From Acidobacteriota bacterium (GTDB lineage Bacteria; Acidobacteriota; Terriglobia; Terriglobales; Acidobacteriaceae), in contig JAJYSL010000247.1 of NCBI GenBank assembly GCA_021793595.1, positions 1 through 6,431 on the forward strand: 6,431 bases of DNA, given 5' to 3'. Made by a program: the position numbers and the translations under genes. Of the stretch, positions 1 to 5,982 are shown piece after piece (position 1 is the first letter of the stretch; each line of letters begins with the position of its first letter). The notes beneath the pieces were generated by a model, which made no database searches, was not told where the DNA came from, and worked only from the letters and a program-made list of their open reading frames with translations.

Positions 1-850
1 CCATCTGCGGGCTGATCGTGATAAATCCCTTCGGATTTGCCAAACCGCTTACCGAGCGCACAAATGCGCTCCCGCGGAATGCAGGGATCACCAACGAAAA
101 GTCGAAAAGATGCTCGCTTCCGTCATTGAGAACAATTCGGTCGGATTGTGCTTCTCTGATCTGCGCATTGACGACGGATTCGATACTGCGCTCGGCAAAT
201 TCGTCCTGCACCATTCGAGGCGATGCGCCGATCCCATCGACTCCAAAGTGGCCTAGATACGGTTCGGGAGTCAGAAATGTCAACGAAAAGCGATGGCGCT
301 TTTTCATGCGCTTAAGTGCGGTGTCAATCATCATTACCAGTTCATATGCCGGCCCAATGCAGCTTGCACCGGCTGCTGCCCCAATAACGATTCGTCCGGA
401 CTCCCGAGCCAGAACACCCGACAATGCATCTCTTGCTCGCACGGCCTCATCCACACTGAACGTTGAATGCGCGAAACCGGACTTTGGGCCTAGGCCCGGC
501 ACCGCTTCGTAGTCCAGGTCAGCTCCACTTGCGATGAGCACGGCGTCGTACGGGAAGTTCTCGGTGCGTGTCGCGACTTCACATTTGCCGGGGTCAAGAT
601 GCTCGACTTCAGCGTGCACGAATCGAATACCCCTTCGCTTCAGCGGCTTCTCAATTCCGACCTGTAAAGAGGCGGGATTGCGCCAACCGAGGATTGCCCA
701 GGGAAGAGAGGGAAGGAATGTGAATTCCCTGTCTTTGGAGATGACTGTGATGTCAACCGCTTGGCCTAGCTGCTTACGAAGTTCATAGGCTGCATTGATT
801 CCCCCAAACGATCCACCAACGACGACGATTTGTTTACGAGTGACGTTCAT
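1..850 (-). CDS. sqr: Sulfide:quinone oxidoreductase-family flavoprotein (C-terminus cut by window edge)
   Basis: Likely a membrane-associated FAD enzyme that oxidises sulfide and passes electrons to quinone. The minus strand reads open for 283 codons from ATG at 850-848 to the left edge; family members run about 400-430 residues, so the C-terminal third is missing. An N-terminal dinucleotide-binding fold is visible: IVVVGGSFGGINAAYEL at residues 8-24. Residues 161-170 (GASCIGPAYE) carry the conserved redox Cys, here Cys164, and residues 195-208 (PEPYLGHFGVDGIG) match the SQR-type signature. The start is supported by GAGGT at 861-857 with a 6-nt spacer. It overlaps the upstream repressor gene by ATGA, so translation is probably coupled. 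The position equivalent to the first SQR cysteine is Phe131 (HSTFSVDEA where HSxCxVDHA is usual). The second catalytic Cys, expected near residue 350, is outside the window, so true sulfide activity cannot be confirmed. A type II NADH dehydrogenase is the alternative, but the Cys164 and PYLGH motifs favour SQR. Confidence 0.86.
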   Translation of the reverse strand, partial: MNVTRKQIVVVGGSFGGINAAYELRKQLGQAVDITVISKDREFTFLPSLPWAILGWRNPASLQVGIEKPLKRRGIRFVHAEVEHLDPGKCEVATRTENFPYDAVLIASGADLDYEAVPGLGPKSGFAHSTFSVDEAVRARDALSGVLARESGRIVIGAAAGASCIGPAYELVMMIDTALKRMKKRHRFSLTFLTPEPYLGHFGVDGIGASPRMVQDEFAERSIESVVNAQIREAQSDRIVLNDGSEHLFDFSLVIPAFRGSAFVRSVSGLANPKGFITISPQM

Positions 851-1524
851 TTTGATACCTCGGAAATAGCGACCGGGAGCCCGCGTGCACGCCATTCAGC
901 AATTCCGTCGTCCATGCGAGCCGCGCGAAATCCCTTCGCCCGGAGTTGTTTCACCGCCTCGACCGCGAGCACACAGTAGGGGCCGCGGCAATAGGCCACG
1001 ATTGGCTGGCGCCGCCGCAGCTTTGGGAAGTGCGATCTCAGTTCCTTGAGCGGCACCGACATTGCGAATGGAATATGGCCGGCGCGGTACTCCTCTGCGG
1101 GGCGCACATCAATGAGGATGATTTCGCCCTTCTTGACGCGGTTCAACAATGTTTCCTTTTCAATGGCCTCCAGAGATTCCGGTGCCTCCCTGAACTCGCG
1201 AAGGATCGCATCGACCTCAGCCAGCCGCTTCTCTCCCAATGCCCTCAGCGTTTGAAAGAAGTCGCCCACCGCCGGATCAGCCAGGCGATACGTCACGAAC
1301 AGGCCGTTCTTTTCACCTTCCACGAGGCGCGCCCCGTGCAGAACGCGGAGATGTTGCGAAGCGTTGGCTACGCTCAGACCCGCTTCGTTGGCCAGGCTTT
1401 CGACGGTTCTCGGACCTTGGCAGAGAAGATCCAGCAGTTCGAGCCGCGCTGGACTGGCAACCGCTTTGCCCAATCGCGCAAGCTGTTCGTATAGGCTCTT
1501 CTTGGGGGCGCCTGTTGTACTCAT
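847..1524 (-). CDS. ArsR-family repressor fused to a C-terminal rhodanese domain
   Basis: A 225-residue two-domain protein. Residues 13-95 form an ArsR winged helix-turn-helix (ASPARLELLDLL, then the recognition region SVANASQHLRVLHGARLV at 51-68 and the wing at 69-82). Residues 120-220 form a rhodanese domain (IILIDVRPAEEYRAGHIPFA at 135-154) with active-site loop CRGPYC at 179-184, so catalytic Cys179 has a second cysteine five residues on. ArsR-rhodanese fusions are a known architecture, usually beside sulfur genes. The inferred role is a repressor that senses sulfane sulfur through the rhodanese cysteine and controls itself and the sqr gene it overlaps. The only other cysteine is Cys35 in the DNA-binding domain, so the two-cysteine sensing of SqrR/BigR within that domain is not possible as such. 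An in-frame TAG just upstream prevents a longer start. No Shine-Dalgarno lies at normal distance (AAGGAT is 15 nt away), so translation may be leaderless or weak. The operator at 1525-1554 abuts the start codon. Confidence 0.93.
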   Translation of the reverse strand: MSTTGAPKKSLYEQLARLGKAVASPARLELLDLLCQGPRTVESLANEAGLSVANASQHLRVLHGARLVEGEKNGLFVTYRLADPAVGDFFQTLRALGEKRLAEVDAILREFREAPESLEAIEKETLLNRVKKGEIILIDVRPAEEYRAGHIPFAMSVPLKELRSHFPKLRRRQPIVAYCRGPYCVLAVEAVKQLRAKGFRAARMDDGIAEWRARGLPVAISEVSK

Positions 1525-1544
1525 AAACTATTCAATTGTATCCT
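1515..1544 (+). promoter_or_regulatory. Weak candidate promoter for the nucleoside phosphorylase
   Basis: TTGTAC (1515-1520) and TATCCT (1539-1544) are separated by 18 bp and match the -35 and -10 consensus at 3/6 and 4/6. If real, transcription starts near 1551 and the -10 box lies inside the inverted repeat, so the ArsR-rhodanese protein would control both directions. The matches are weak and the call rests mostly on position. Confidence 0.25.
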
Positions 1545-1554
1545 TGAATAGTTT
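1525..1554. promoter_or_regulatory. Perfect 11-bp inverted repeat, probable ArsR-rhodanese operator
   Basis: AAACTATTCAA (1525-1535) and TTGAATAGTTT (1544-1554) are exact reverse complements around an 8-bp spacer (TTGTATCC). The repeat begins at the base before the repressor's ATG and sits in the 59-bp divergent region. ATTCAA/TTGAAT half-sites are typical of dimeric ArsR-type repressors. Binding here would block transcription of arsR-rhodanese/sqr and could also block the divergent phosphorylase promoter. The geometry is read directly from the sequence; assignment to this repressor is inferred from position. Confidence 0.8.
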
Positions 1555-1569
1555 CGATGAAATTGTCAA
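1535..1569 (-). promoter_or_regulatory. Candidate promoter elements for arsR-rhodanese/sqr
   Basis: Reading the minus strand, an exact TTGACA lies at 1569-1564. The best -10-like hexamer, TACAAT (1540-1535), is 23 bp downstream, which is too far for a standard sigma-70 promoter; AAGGAT (1545-1540) is at 18 bp but is a poor match. The pairing is therefore uncertain. Either choice places the start point only a few bases from the ATG and inside the inverted repeat, consistent with repression by occlusion and with the lack of a well-placed Shine-Dalgarno. Confidence 0.35.
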
Positions 1570-1572
1570 ATA

Positions 1573-1580
1573 GAGAAAGG
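1573..1580 (+). promoter_or_regulatory. Ribosome binding site that decides the phosphorylase start
   Basis: GAGAAAGG ends three bases before ATG 1584. The in-frame ATG at 1557 overlaps the edge of the operator region and has no purine-rich sequence in front, so 1584 is the preferred start. Confidence 0.6.
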
Positions 1581-1583
1581 CGA

Positions 1584-2426
1584 ATGGATAAACTGCCGCT
1601 TCTGAACCACCCGATTGACGAGCCAACGACGTTTACACCTGAAGGCCTGATCGACAGCGTGAGGCGCTCGCGTCGAATTCCGGAGGGGCGCGTGCCGCCC
1701 CTCTGCATTCTTGAGTTCGATGGCGATATCACCGATTGGCTGGTCAAGGAGGGGATCGCACAAGCGTTTCCCGCATGGCCCTGCTTTCACACGACGATGT
1801 TTGCAATTGAGGTTGAAAGCACGATGTGCGGGATCATCCCGCGCACCATCGGTGGGCCCTATGCAGTCCTGATTGCCGAACAGCTGGCGGCCGCTGGCGC
1901 GGAACTAATCATCGGTTTGACCTCTGCCGGCCGGGTTTCGCCGGAATTGCCGTTGCCTTGCCTGGTAGCTATTACCGGCGCTATTCGTGACGAAGGCACC
2001 TCGCTGCATTACCTTGCTTCAGGCAAGGAAGTTGACTGTCCCGTGCCGCAGGTAGCAGCGCTCCTGGAGCGTGAACTCCCTGCGACTGGTTGGACTGTTC
2101 GCTCGGGGAAGGTTTGGACCACAGATGCACCGTATCGCGAAACGCAAGCGCAACTGCAGCACTGGGCCGACGAGGGCATACTTGCGGTCGAAATGCAGGC
2201 CGCGTCCCTCTTTGCCTTCGGAAACTCACGAGGAGTCGCTGTTGCATCCATCGCGATGGTCAGCAATGCTGTGGACCACGATGGTGAGCAATTCAATACA
2301 GGCTCACTAAGAGATGGACTTCGAATCATCCAAGCATGTGTCCGCGTGTTCAAATCGTTCAAGGTCGAAGCTCAATTGGACCAAGTTGGACCAAGCACTG
2401 AAGGGAGAGTGGTTGTAAGTTATTGA
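1584..2426 (+). CDS. PNP/UDP-family nucleoside phosphorylase-like protein, divergent active site
   Basis: A 280-residue cytoplasmic protein of the family covering purine nucleoside phosphorylase, uridine phosphorylase and MTA/SAH nucleosidase. Family signs are the central GLTSAGRV loop (111-118), TTDAPYRET (179-187), VEMQAASLFAFG (202-213) and the strand ending in VSN (226-228). About 50 N-terminal residues, including IPEGRVPPLCILEFDGD (32-48), precede the usual core. Three positions look non-canonical against E. coli-type PNP: Gln205 where the ribose-binding Glu of VEMEAA stands, Asn228 where the purine-contacting Asp of VSD stands, and Gly111 near the usual phosphate-binding Arg. Substrate is therefore unclear; nucleosidase, phosphorylase or a non-nucleoside ligand are all possible. 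It is transcribed away from arsR-rhodanese/sqr across a shared control region, which suggests co-regulation. ATG 1557 would give 289 residues but lacks a ribosome binding site. A 10-bp tandem repeat (TTGGACCAAG, 2376-2395) encodes a dispensable-looking tail. Confidence 0.85.
   Translation: MDKLPLLNHPIDEPTTFTPEGLIDSVRRSRRIPEGRVPPLCILEFDGDITDWLVKEGIAQAFPAWPCFHTTMFAIEVESTMCGIIPRTIGGPYAVLIAEQLAAAGAELIIGLTSAGRVSPELPLPCLVAITGAIRDEGTSLHYLASGKEVDCPVPQVAALLERELPATGWTVRSGKVWTTDAPYRETQAQLQHWADEGILAVEMQAASLFAFGNSRGVAVASIAMVSNAVDHDGEQFNTGSLRDGLRIIQACVRVFKSFKVEAQLDQVGPSTEGRVVVSY
2376..2395. repeat. Tandem 10-bp repeat near the phosphorylase C-terminus
   Basis: TTGGACCAAG occurs twice head to tail with no mismatch. 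Ten bases per unit means the two copies are read in different frames (LDQ then VGPS), so it looks like a slippage or duplication product in the tail rather than a protein repeat. It lies 37 bp before the tRNA fragment. Confidence 0.6.
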
Positions 2427-2430
2427 TTTA

Positions 2431-2479
<49 letters not shown>

Positions 2480-2708
2480 TGCGCGCTGTTCTTGATCCTG
2501 CTGCTACCGGTTGCTATAAGTTCCTATCCTTTGTACAGCTTACCTGTCGCCTCCCTTCCTTCAATTGCTATCCACACACCCCAGATTATGCCTTATTTTG
2601 AAGGAGGGTGGGCACAAAAATGGGCACAGTCGTTAGAGGGGAATTTGTCATTCCCAACAACAGGCCGACAGTTGGAACATCTCTCGAGTACAGCAACTCT
2701 CGCAAGAG
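2480..2708. other. Non-coding stretch between tRNA fragment and NO cluster
   Basis: About 230 bp without a convincing gene. It contains an interrupted inverted repeat (2553-2608), the direct repeat TGGGCACA at 2609-2616 and 2621-2628, and the weak hairpin after the cupin stop. The position beside a tRNA fragment is where an integrase gene or arm-type binding sites would be expected. On the minus strand a short open stretch ends at 2589-2587 after a run reading VPIFVPTLLQNKA, but it has no integrase motif and no plausible start. Confidence 0.5.
2553..2608. repeat. Interrupted inverted repeat beside the tRNA fragment
   Basis: TCCTTCAA (2557-2564) and TTGAAGGA (2598-2605) are exact reverse complements. 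With one bulged base the arms extend to CCC (2553-2555) and GGG (2606-2608). The 33-bp loop and lack of a U-run argue against a terminator. Arm-type recombinase sites or chance are the alternatives. Confidence 0.4.
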
Positions 2709-2711
2709 TCA
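2694..2711 (-). terminator. Weak hairpin at the end of the NO cluster
   Basis: On the minus strand ACTCT-TGCG-AGAGT (2709-2696) forms a 5-bp stem, extended to seven pairs by two G-U wobbles that include the cupin stop codon. No T-run follows, so intrinsic termination would be inefficient; it may only stabilise the 3' end of the message. Confidence 0.3.
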
Positions 2712-3032
2712 GTTCGTTCCAGCTCTTATCTGAATGAGTAGCATTCTAACGGGAGATTTTGCAGAGATGCCGTGGGTCAACATCGGAGGCATGTAGACAA
2801 AGGAGCCTGGCTGGGCGTTGACCTTATCCTCTCCCAACTGGACCTCAGCTTCTCCATCCAGAAAATAGAGGATGGCGGGCGTTGGAGCTGAATGTGCGGA
2901 GAGTTCCTGCCCGGACGAGAAGCCAAATAGGGTCACGTTCACCTTCTCGTCTTTGTGCAGTATTCGGCTCAGGATTCCGTCTTCTGGTGGCGCGAACTCC
3001 TTGTGCAGGTCTGCTAGAAATGTATAGTCCAT
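2709..3032 (-). CDS. Small single-domain cupin protein
   Basis: A 107-residue protein with one cupin beta-barrel. Motif 1 is seen around GFSSGQELSAHSAPTPAILY (residues 37-56) followed by FLDGEAEVQLGED (57-69), and motif 2 around AQPGSFVYMPPMLTHGI (73-89). His47 and His87 are candidate metal ligands, but the usual HxH pair has only its first histidine, so metal binding may be weak or absent. The start at 3032 is strongly supported by AAGGAG with a 6-nt spacer. A longer reading frame to 3299 exists but begins inside the upstream gene. It lies 139 bp downstream of the Cys-cluster membrane gene on the same strand and is probably in the qNor transcript. Small cupins often sit beside NO and nitrosative-stress genes with no proven activity; a sensor or binding role is inference only. 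Confidence 0.85.
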   Translation of the reverse strand: MDYTFLADLHKEFAPPEDGILSRILHKDEKVNVTLFGFSSGQELSAHSAPTPAILYFLDGEAEVQLGEDKVNAQPGSFVYMPPMLTHGISAKSPVRMLLIQIRAGTN

Positions 3033-3038
3033 AGATTT

Positions 3039-3044
3039 CTCCTT
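3039..3044 (-). promoter_or_regulatory. Strong Shine-Dalgarno fixing the cupin start
   Basis: AAGGAG on the minus strand, six bases before ATG 3032-3030. This near-perfect site selects a 107-residue product over any upstream start in the same frame. Confidence 0.8.
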
Positions 3045-3111
3045 CATGCACGCGACGTAGGGTGCGGTGTGACAATTGAGGCACCTTCGAGGCAGGAGTC
3101 GTTCGATCGAA

Positions 3112-3173
3112 AGCGCCACGTTGAGATTGTTCGTTGCACGGAGATTGAATTGCTTCTGCGACTGAGTGGCGCT
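3112..3173. repeat. 8-bp inverted repeat between Cys-cluster gene and cupin gene
   Basis: AGCGCCAC (3112-3119) and GTGGCGCT (3166-3173) are exact reverse complements with a 46-bp loop. The right arm includes the end of the Cys-cluster gene's stop codon. In RNA this would be a GC-rich stem closing most of the 139-base intercistronic gap, possibly a processing or stability element that sets cupin level apart from the upstream genes. No U-run follows either arm. Confidence 0.4.
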
Positions 3174-3693
3174 ACAAGGCTCCCTGATTTCTCGTAAATA
3201 ATTCCTCGGAGAGCCGTAACACGAGCATACAGAACACCACCAGGACTGAGGCAAGCACAAGTCGCGGATAGACTGCGTTATCTCGAAAGAGTTCGACAAC
3301 CAGGATCAGGCTGGCCAGCACAAGCAGTGTCACCGACATTGCGCGATGAAACCGCTGCATTCCGTATTGCAGATCGCCCGTCGTCTTGCGTTCAATCTCA
3401 CGTCCGTTATTGGAATCGGTGCAATCGCTTTTACATCTGCAGGCATTGCAAGCAGAGGCTGGAGCCCGATAGATGACAGACTCCTTTGCGTGATCCACAA
3501 AGACCGGGAACAAGTGCTGGAACTCCGGACATCTCCACATGTCCTTGTCTGCGTGATAGGTGAATCCGGTAGTGCTGATACTTAACGACCGTCGATGCGC
3601 GTGACGTGCCGCGAATTCCAATAGAAGGGCGACCGCTCCCAGAAGGACAGCGTAAGCCAGCATCAGTATGAACTCGACAGATACACCCGGCAC
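3172..3693 (-). CDS. Three-span membrane protein with cytoplasmic cysteine cluster, qNor-linked
   Basis: A 173-residue protein of unknown function. Predicted membrane spans are about 6-28, 118-136 and 143-161. RHAHRR at 30-35 after span 1 places the middle domain (about 36-116) in the cytoplasm by the positive-inside rule. That domain holds Cys55 (WRCPEFQH) and the cluster Cys82, Cys85, Cys87, Cys91 (ACNACRCKSDC), suited to zinc or an Fe-S centre. Its pattern, CPxxxxL then YRAxAxxCxAC, xxKxxCT and GREI, resembles the cysteine module of some DDE transposases, but no transposase catalytic region is present. Translation starts at GTG 3693, three bases after the qNor stop, with GGGGAG at 3708-3703 as ribosome site, so it is tightly coupled to qNor. 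A partner, sensor or maturation role for qNor is inference. The next in-frame ATG is at residue 11, inside span 1. Confidence 0.8.
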   Translation of the reverse strand: MPGVSVEFILMLAYAVLLGAVALLLEFAARHAHRRSLSISTTGFTYHADKDMWRCPEFQHLFPVFVDHAKESVIYRAPASACNACRCKSDCTDSNNGREIERKTTGDLQYGMQRFHRAMSVTLLVLASLILVVELFRDNAVYPRLVLASVLVVFCMLVLRLSEELFTRNQGAL

Positions 3694-3696
3694 GGC

Positions 3697-5982
3697 TCAA
3701 CGCTCCCCTGCTTGCGCAACGACATCGGTAAAGAGTACGTCTTTCGGCTCTTCTGTGGATGTGCCTGTTTTCATGTAGCGGATGCCCAGCACGGACAGGT
3801 AGACGATAGGCAGAATGCCTCCCACGATAAAGACGATATCGCCGGGCATGCGCAACCATTCCAGCACAGCGTTGGTCCTGTTTCCTATGTAATTCAACGT
3901 GCGGGCATCATAGTAACTCACCGTGATGGAGTGATAGAGTTGCAGGACTCCCAGTGGGAAGAGGGTGGCGAAGACCATCCACGCCAAGCCGAGGTTCAAA
4001 GACCAGAAGCTGATGCGTGCGGCTCGATCCGACCAGTGTCTTTGCGGAATAATGTAACGCAGGCAAAAAAGAGCCAATCCGATTGACAGCATTCCATAGA
4101 CGCCCATCATTGCAGCGTGTGCGTGATTTGCAGTCAAAGCAGTACCGATCTCATAGTAGGAAATGACAGGCAGGTTGATGAGAAAACCAAAGACTCCTGC
4201 GCCCAGAAAATTCCAGAAACCGACCGCTGCCAAAAACATCACAGCCCAGTAGTGTGGGAACGGGGTCTTACCCTTCGCCTGCTGGGCCGTACCCAATTGT
4301 AGAAAACTCCATGCCTCCACCGTCAAAAAAGTCAGCGGTATCACTTCGGCCGCGGAGAAGAAAGCGCCCAAGGCCATGTGGAGCGCAGGCTCGCCTGAGA
4401 AGTATAGATGATGCATGGTGCCCACGATGCCGCCGGCAGAGTACAGAATGACATCGAGATAGATCATTCGCAACGCCGTGCGCTCGTGCACCACTCCCAG
4501 CAACACGAAGATGTATGCCACAAGGATCGTGGTGAAAAGCTCGAGAAAATCTTCTACCCAGAGATGGACAACCCAGAATCTCCAGAAGTCGGTTGTGGTG
4601 AAGTGCTGTCCAGGATTTGCAAGTAGCCCTACACCGTAAAATGCCGGAATCGAGAGCGCCGAAAAGAAGAAGAGCCAAGGCATGTTTCCCACATGTTCGG
4701 AACCGAGACGCCCGCGAAGTCCGCGATACAGGATCACAACCCAGAACAACAATCCAATGGTGAGGAGAATCTGCCAGAGGCGGCCCAAGTCAAGATATTC
4801 AAACCCCTGATCGCCGAACCATGTGCTGCGGGTGAGGCCCTGAATGCCTGCGAACTCTCCGGCCAGGCTTCCCAATACGACCACAACCAGTGCGCTGAGC
4901 AAGCAATACGAAAGCGCCTTCTGTCCCCGCGGCTCACGTCCGGAGATCATTGGCGCAAGAAAGATGCCCGCAGCAAGATAAGAAGTGGAAACCCAGAAAA
5001 TCGATAGCTGTACGTGCCATGTGCGGACAATGTTGAACGGTAAAAACCGTCCCAGGTCAATTCCGAAGAAGCTCTGCAGATCAGCCCGGTAATGCTCGGA
5101 GGCGCCCCCAAGCAGTGCTTGAAACAGGAACAGCGCCGCCATCACAAAGAAAAACCAGGCGCACGCCCTTTGAGCGGGAGTCAGCATTACCTCATCCGGG
5201 GCTCGAAAGGACATGCTCTGCTGTTCTCGTCCATGCCATCCAAGAATGTTCCACCGCCCAAACGTTGTGAAAAGCAAACCAATGCCGCCGAGCAGCGCCG
5301 CGAGCGAGAGCATACTCCACACAATGGCATCCGCCGTCAAATGATTGGCCACTAGTGGCTCGGGAGGCCAATTATTCGTGTAGGAATATGAATGTCCGGG
5401 GCGGGCCGTGGAGGCCGCCCAAGCAGACCAACTGAAAAAGGCCGTAAGTTTGCGAATCTGTTCGGGATCGCTAATCGCATTCGGGCGGAGGCCGAACTTC
5501 GAAGTTGGATTGCCAAAGAAAGATGCATAATAGGCCCTGCACTCCTCGAACGCCCTGGATTGCGAATCGGTGTAAGTCAGCGATCCAGTCGTGGCGTCAT
5601 ATCGGTTCGCCTTGAAATCTTGAATCGTGCGGGCTGCCGCGGTATCTGCATTCGTTTCGCTATAGAACCGAATGCTGGAGAGTGCAGCGCGATGAAGGTA
5701 CTCCGTTGTGAAATCTGGCCCGAGATAAGCGCCGTGTCCAAAGATCGATCCGTATTCCATCAATCCGTTTCCGAGAAAGATTCCCTGGCCGGCCATGATG
5801 TCGGCGCGCGTGAACAGGGTCAATCCTTTTGCGTCTTTTACGACCTGAGGAATGGGCGGCTCATCGGTATAGGTGTAGTACGTAAGGATTCCCATGATGA
5901 GAAAGCCGACAATCAAGACGATGCCGGCCGCCTGGACCCAACCGTTGGCGATCATGAGCGAGCGCTTATCAGGAATCTGCAT
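3697..5982 (-). CDS. norZ: Quinol-dependent nitric oxide reductase, single subunit (qNor)
   Basis: A 761-residue inner-membrane enzyme reducing 2 NO to N2O with quinol electrons; length and layout match full-size qNor (also named NorB). Span 1 (about 15-36) is followed by a periplasmic domain (about 40-215) that stands in for NorC, then 13 further predicted spans. Metal ligands are recognisable: His323 (RTWHVQLSIF) for heme b; His473, His524 and His525 (VVHLWVED; TMHHLYFSG) for non-heme iron; His620 and His622 (NHAHAAMMGVYG) for hemes b3 and b. Glu477 and Glu481 in HLWVEDFLELF match the conserved glutamates near FeB. No CXXCH is present, as expected for the quinol type. The ATG at 5982 has GGAGG four bases upstream. 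First gene of a set with the Cys-cluster membrane protein and cupin, without nirK/nirS nearby, which suggests NO detoxification rather than full denitrification. Confidence 0.97.
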   Translation of the reverse strand: MQIPDKRSLMIANGWVQAAGIVLIVGFLIMGILTYYTYTDEPPIPQVVKDAKGLTLFTRADIMAGQGIFLGNGLMEYGSIFGHGAYLGPDFTTEYLHRAALSSIRFYSETNADTAAARTIQDFKANRYDATTGSLTYTDSQSRAFEECRAYYASFFGNPTSKFGLRPNAISDPEQIRKLTAFFSWSAWAASTARPGHSYSYTNNWPPEPLVANHLTADAIVWSMLSLAALLGGIGLLFTTFGRWNILGWHGREQQSMSFRAPDEVMLTPAQRACAWFFFVMAALFLFQALLGGASEHYRADLQSFFGIDLGRFLPFNIVRTWHVQLSIFWVSTSYLAAGIFLAPMISGREPRGQKALSYCLLSALVVVVLGSLAGEFAGIQGLTRSTWFGDQGFEYLDLGRLWQILLTIGLLFWVVILYRGLRGRLGSEHVGNMPWLFFFSALSIPAFYGVGLLANPGQHFTTTDFWRFWVVHLWVEDFLELFTTILVAYIFVLLGVVHERTALRMIYLDVILYSAGGIVGTMHHLYFSGEPALHMALGAFFSAAEVIPLTFLTVEAWSFLQLGTAQQAKGKTPFPHYWAVMFLAAVGFWNFLGAGVFGFLINLPVISYYEIGTALTANHAHAAMMGVYGMLSIGLALFCLRYIIPQRHWSDRAARISFWSLNLGLAWMVFATLFPLGVLQLYHSITVSYYDARTLNYIGNRTNAVLEWLRMPGDIVFIVGGILPIVYLSVLGIRYMKTGTSTEEPKDVLFTDVVAQAGER

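Noticed and set aside
18..788. Plus-strand open frames opposite the sqr gene (164 and 84 codons)
   Set aside because: They are antisense to a clear flavoprotein with recognisable FAD and Cys motifs, have low-complexity Arg/Ser/Pro composition and no recognised domain.
946..1526. Several plus-strand open frames opposite the ArsR-rhodanese gene
   Set aside because: Antisense shadows; the minus strand has full helix-turn-helix and rhodanese motifs in one frame.
1557..1583. Upstream ATG giving a nine-residue longer phosphorylase
   Set aside because: No ribosome site before 1557, and it touches the operator region; 1584 has GAGAAAGG at suitable distance.
3033..3299. N-terminal extension of the cupin frame to 3299, including a CLNCH heme-c-like motif
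   Set aside because: The extension begins inside the upstream membrane-protein gene and runs through the intergenic gap. The cupin has a strong ribosome site at 3032, and there is no signal peptide before CLNCH, so the motif is a chance reading.
3172..3693. Calling the Cys-cluster protein a transposase fragment
   Set aside because: It has three membrane spans, an intact frame and tight coupling to qNor, and lacks any DDE catalytic region; only the cysteine pattern is similar.
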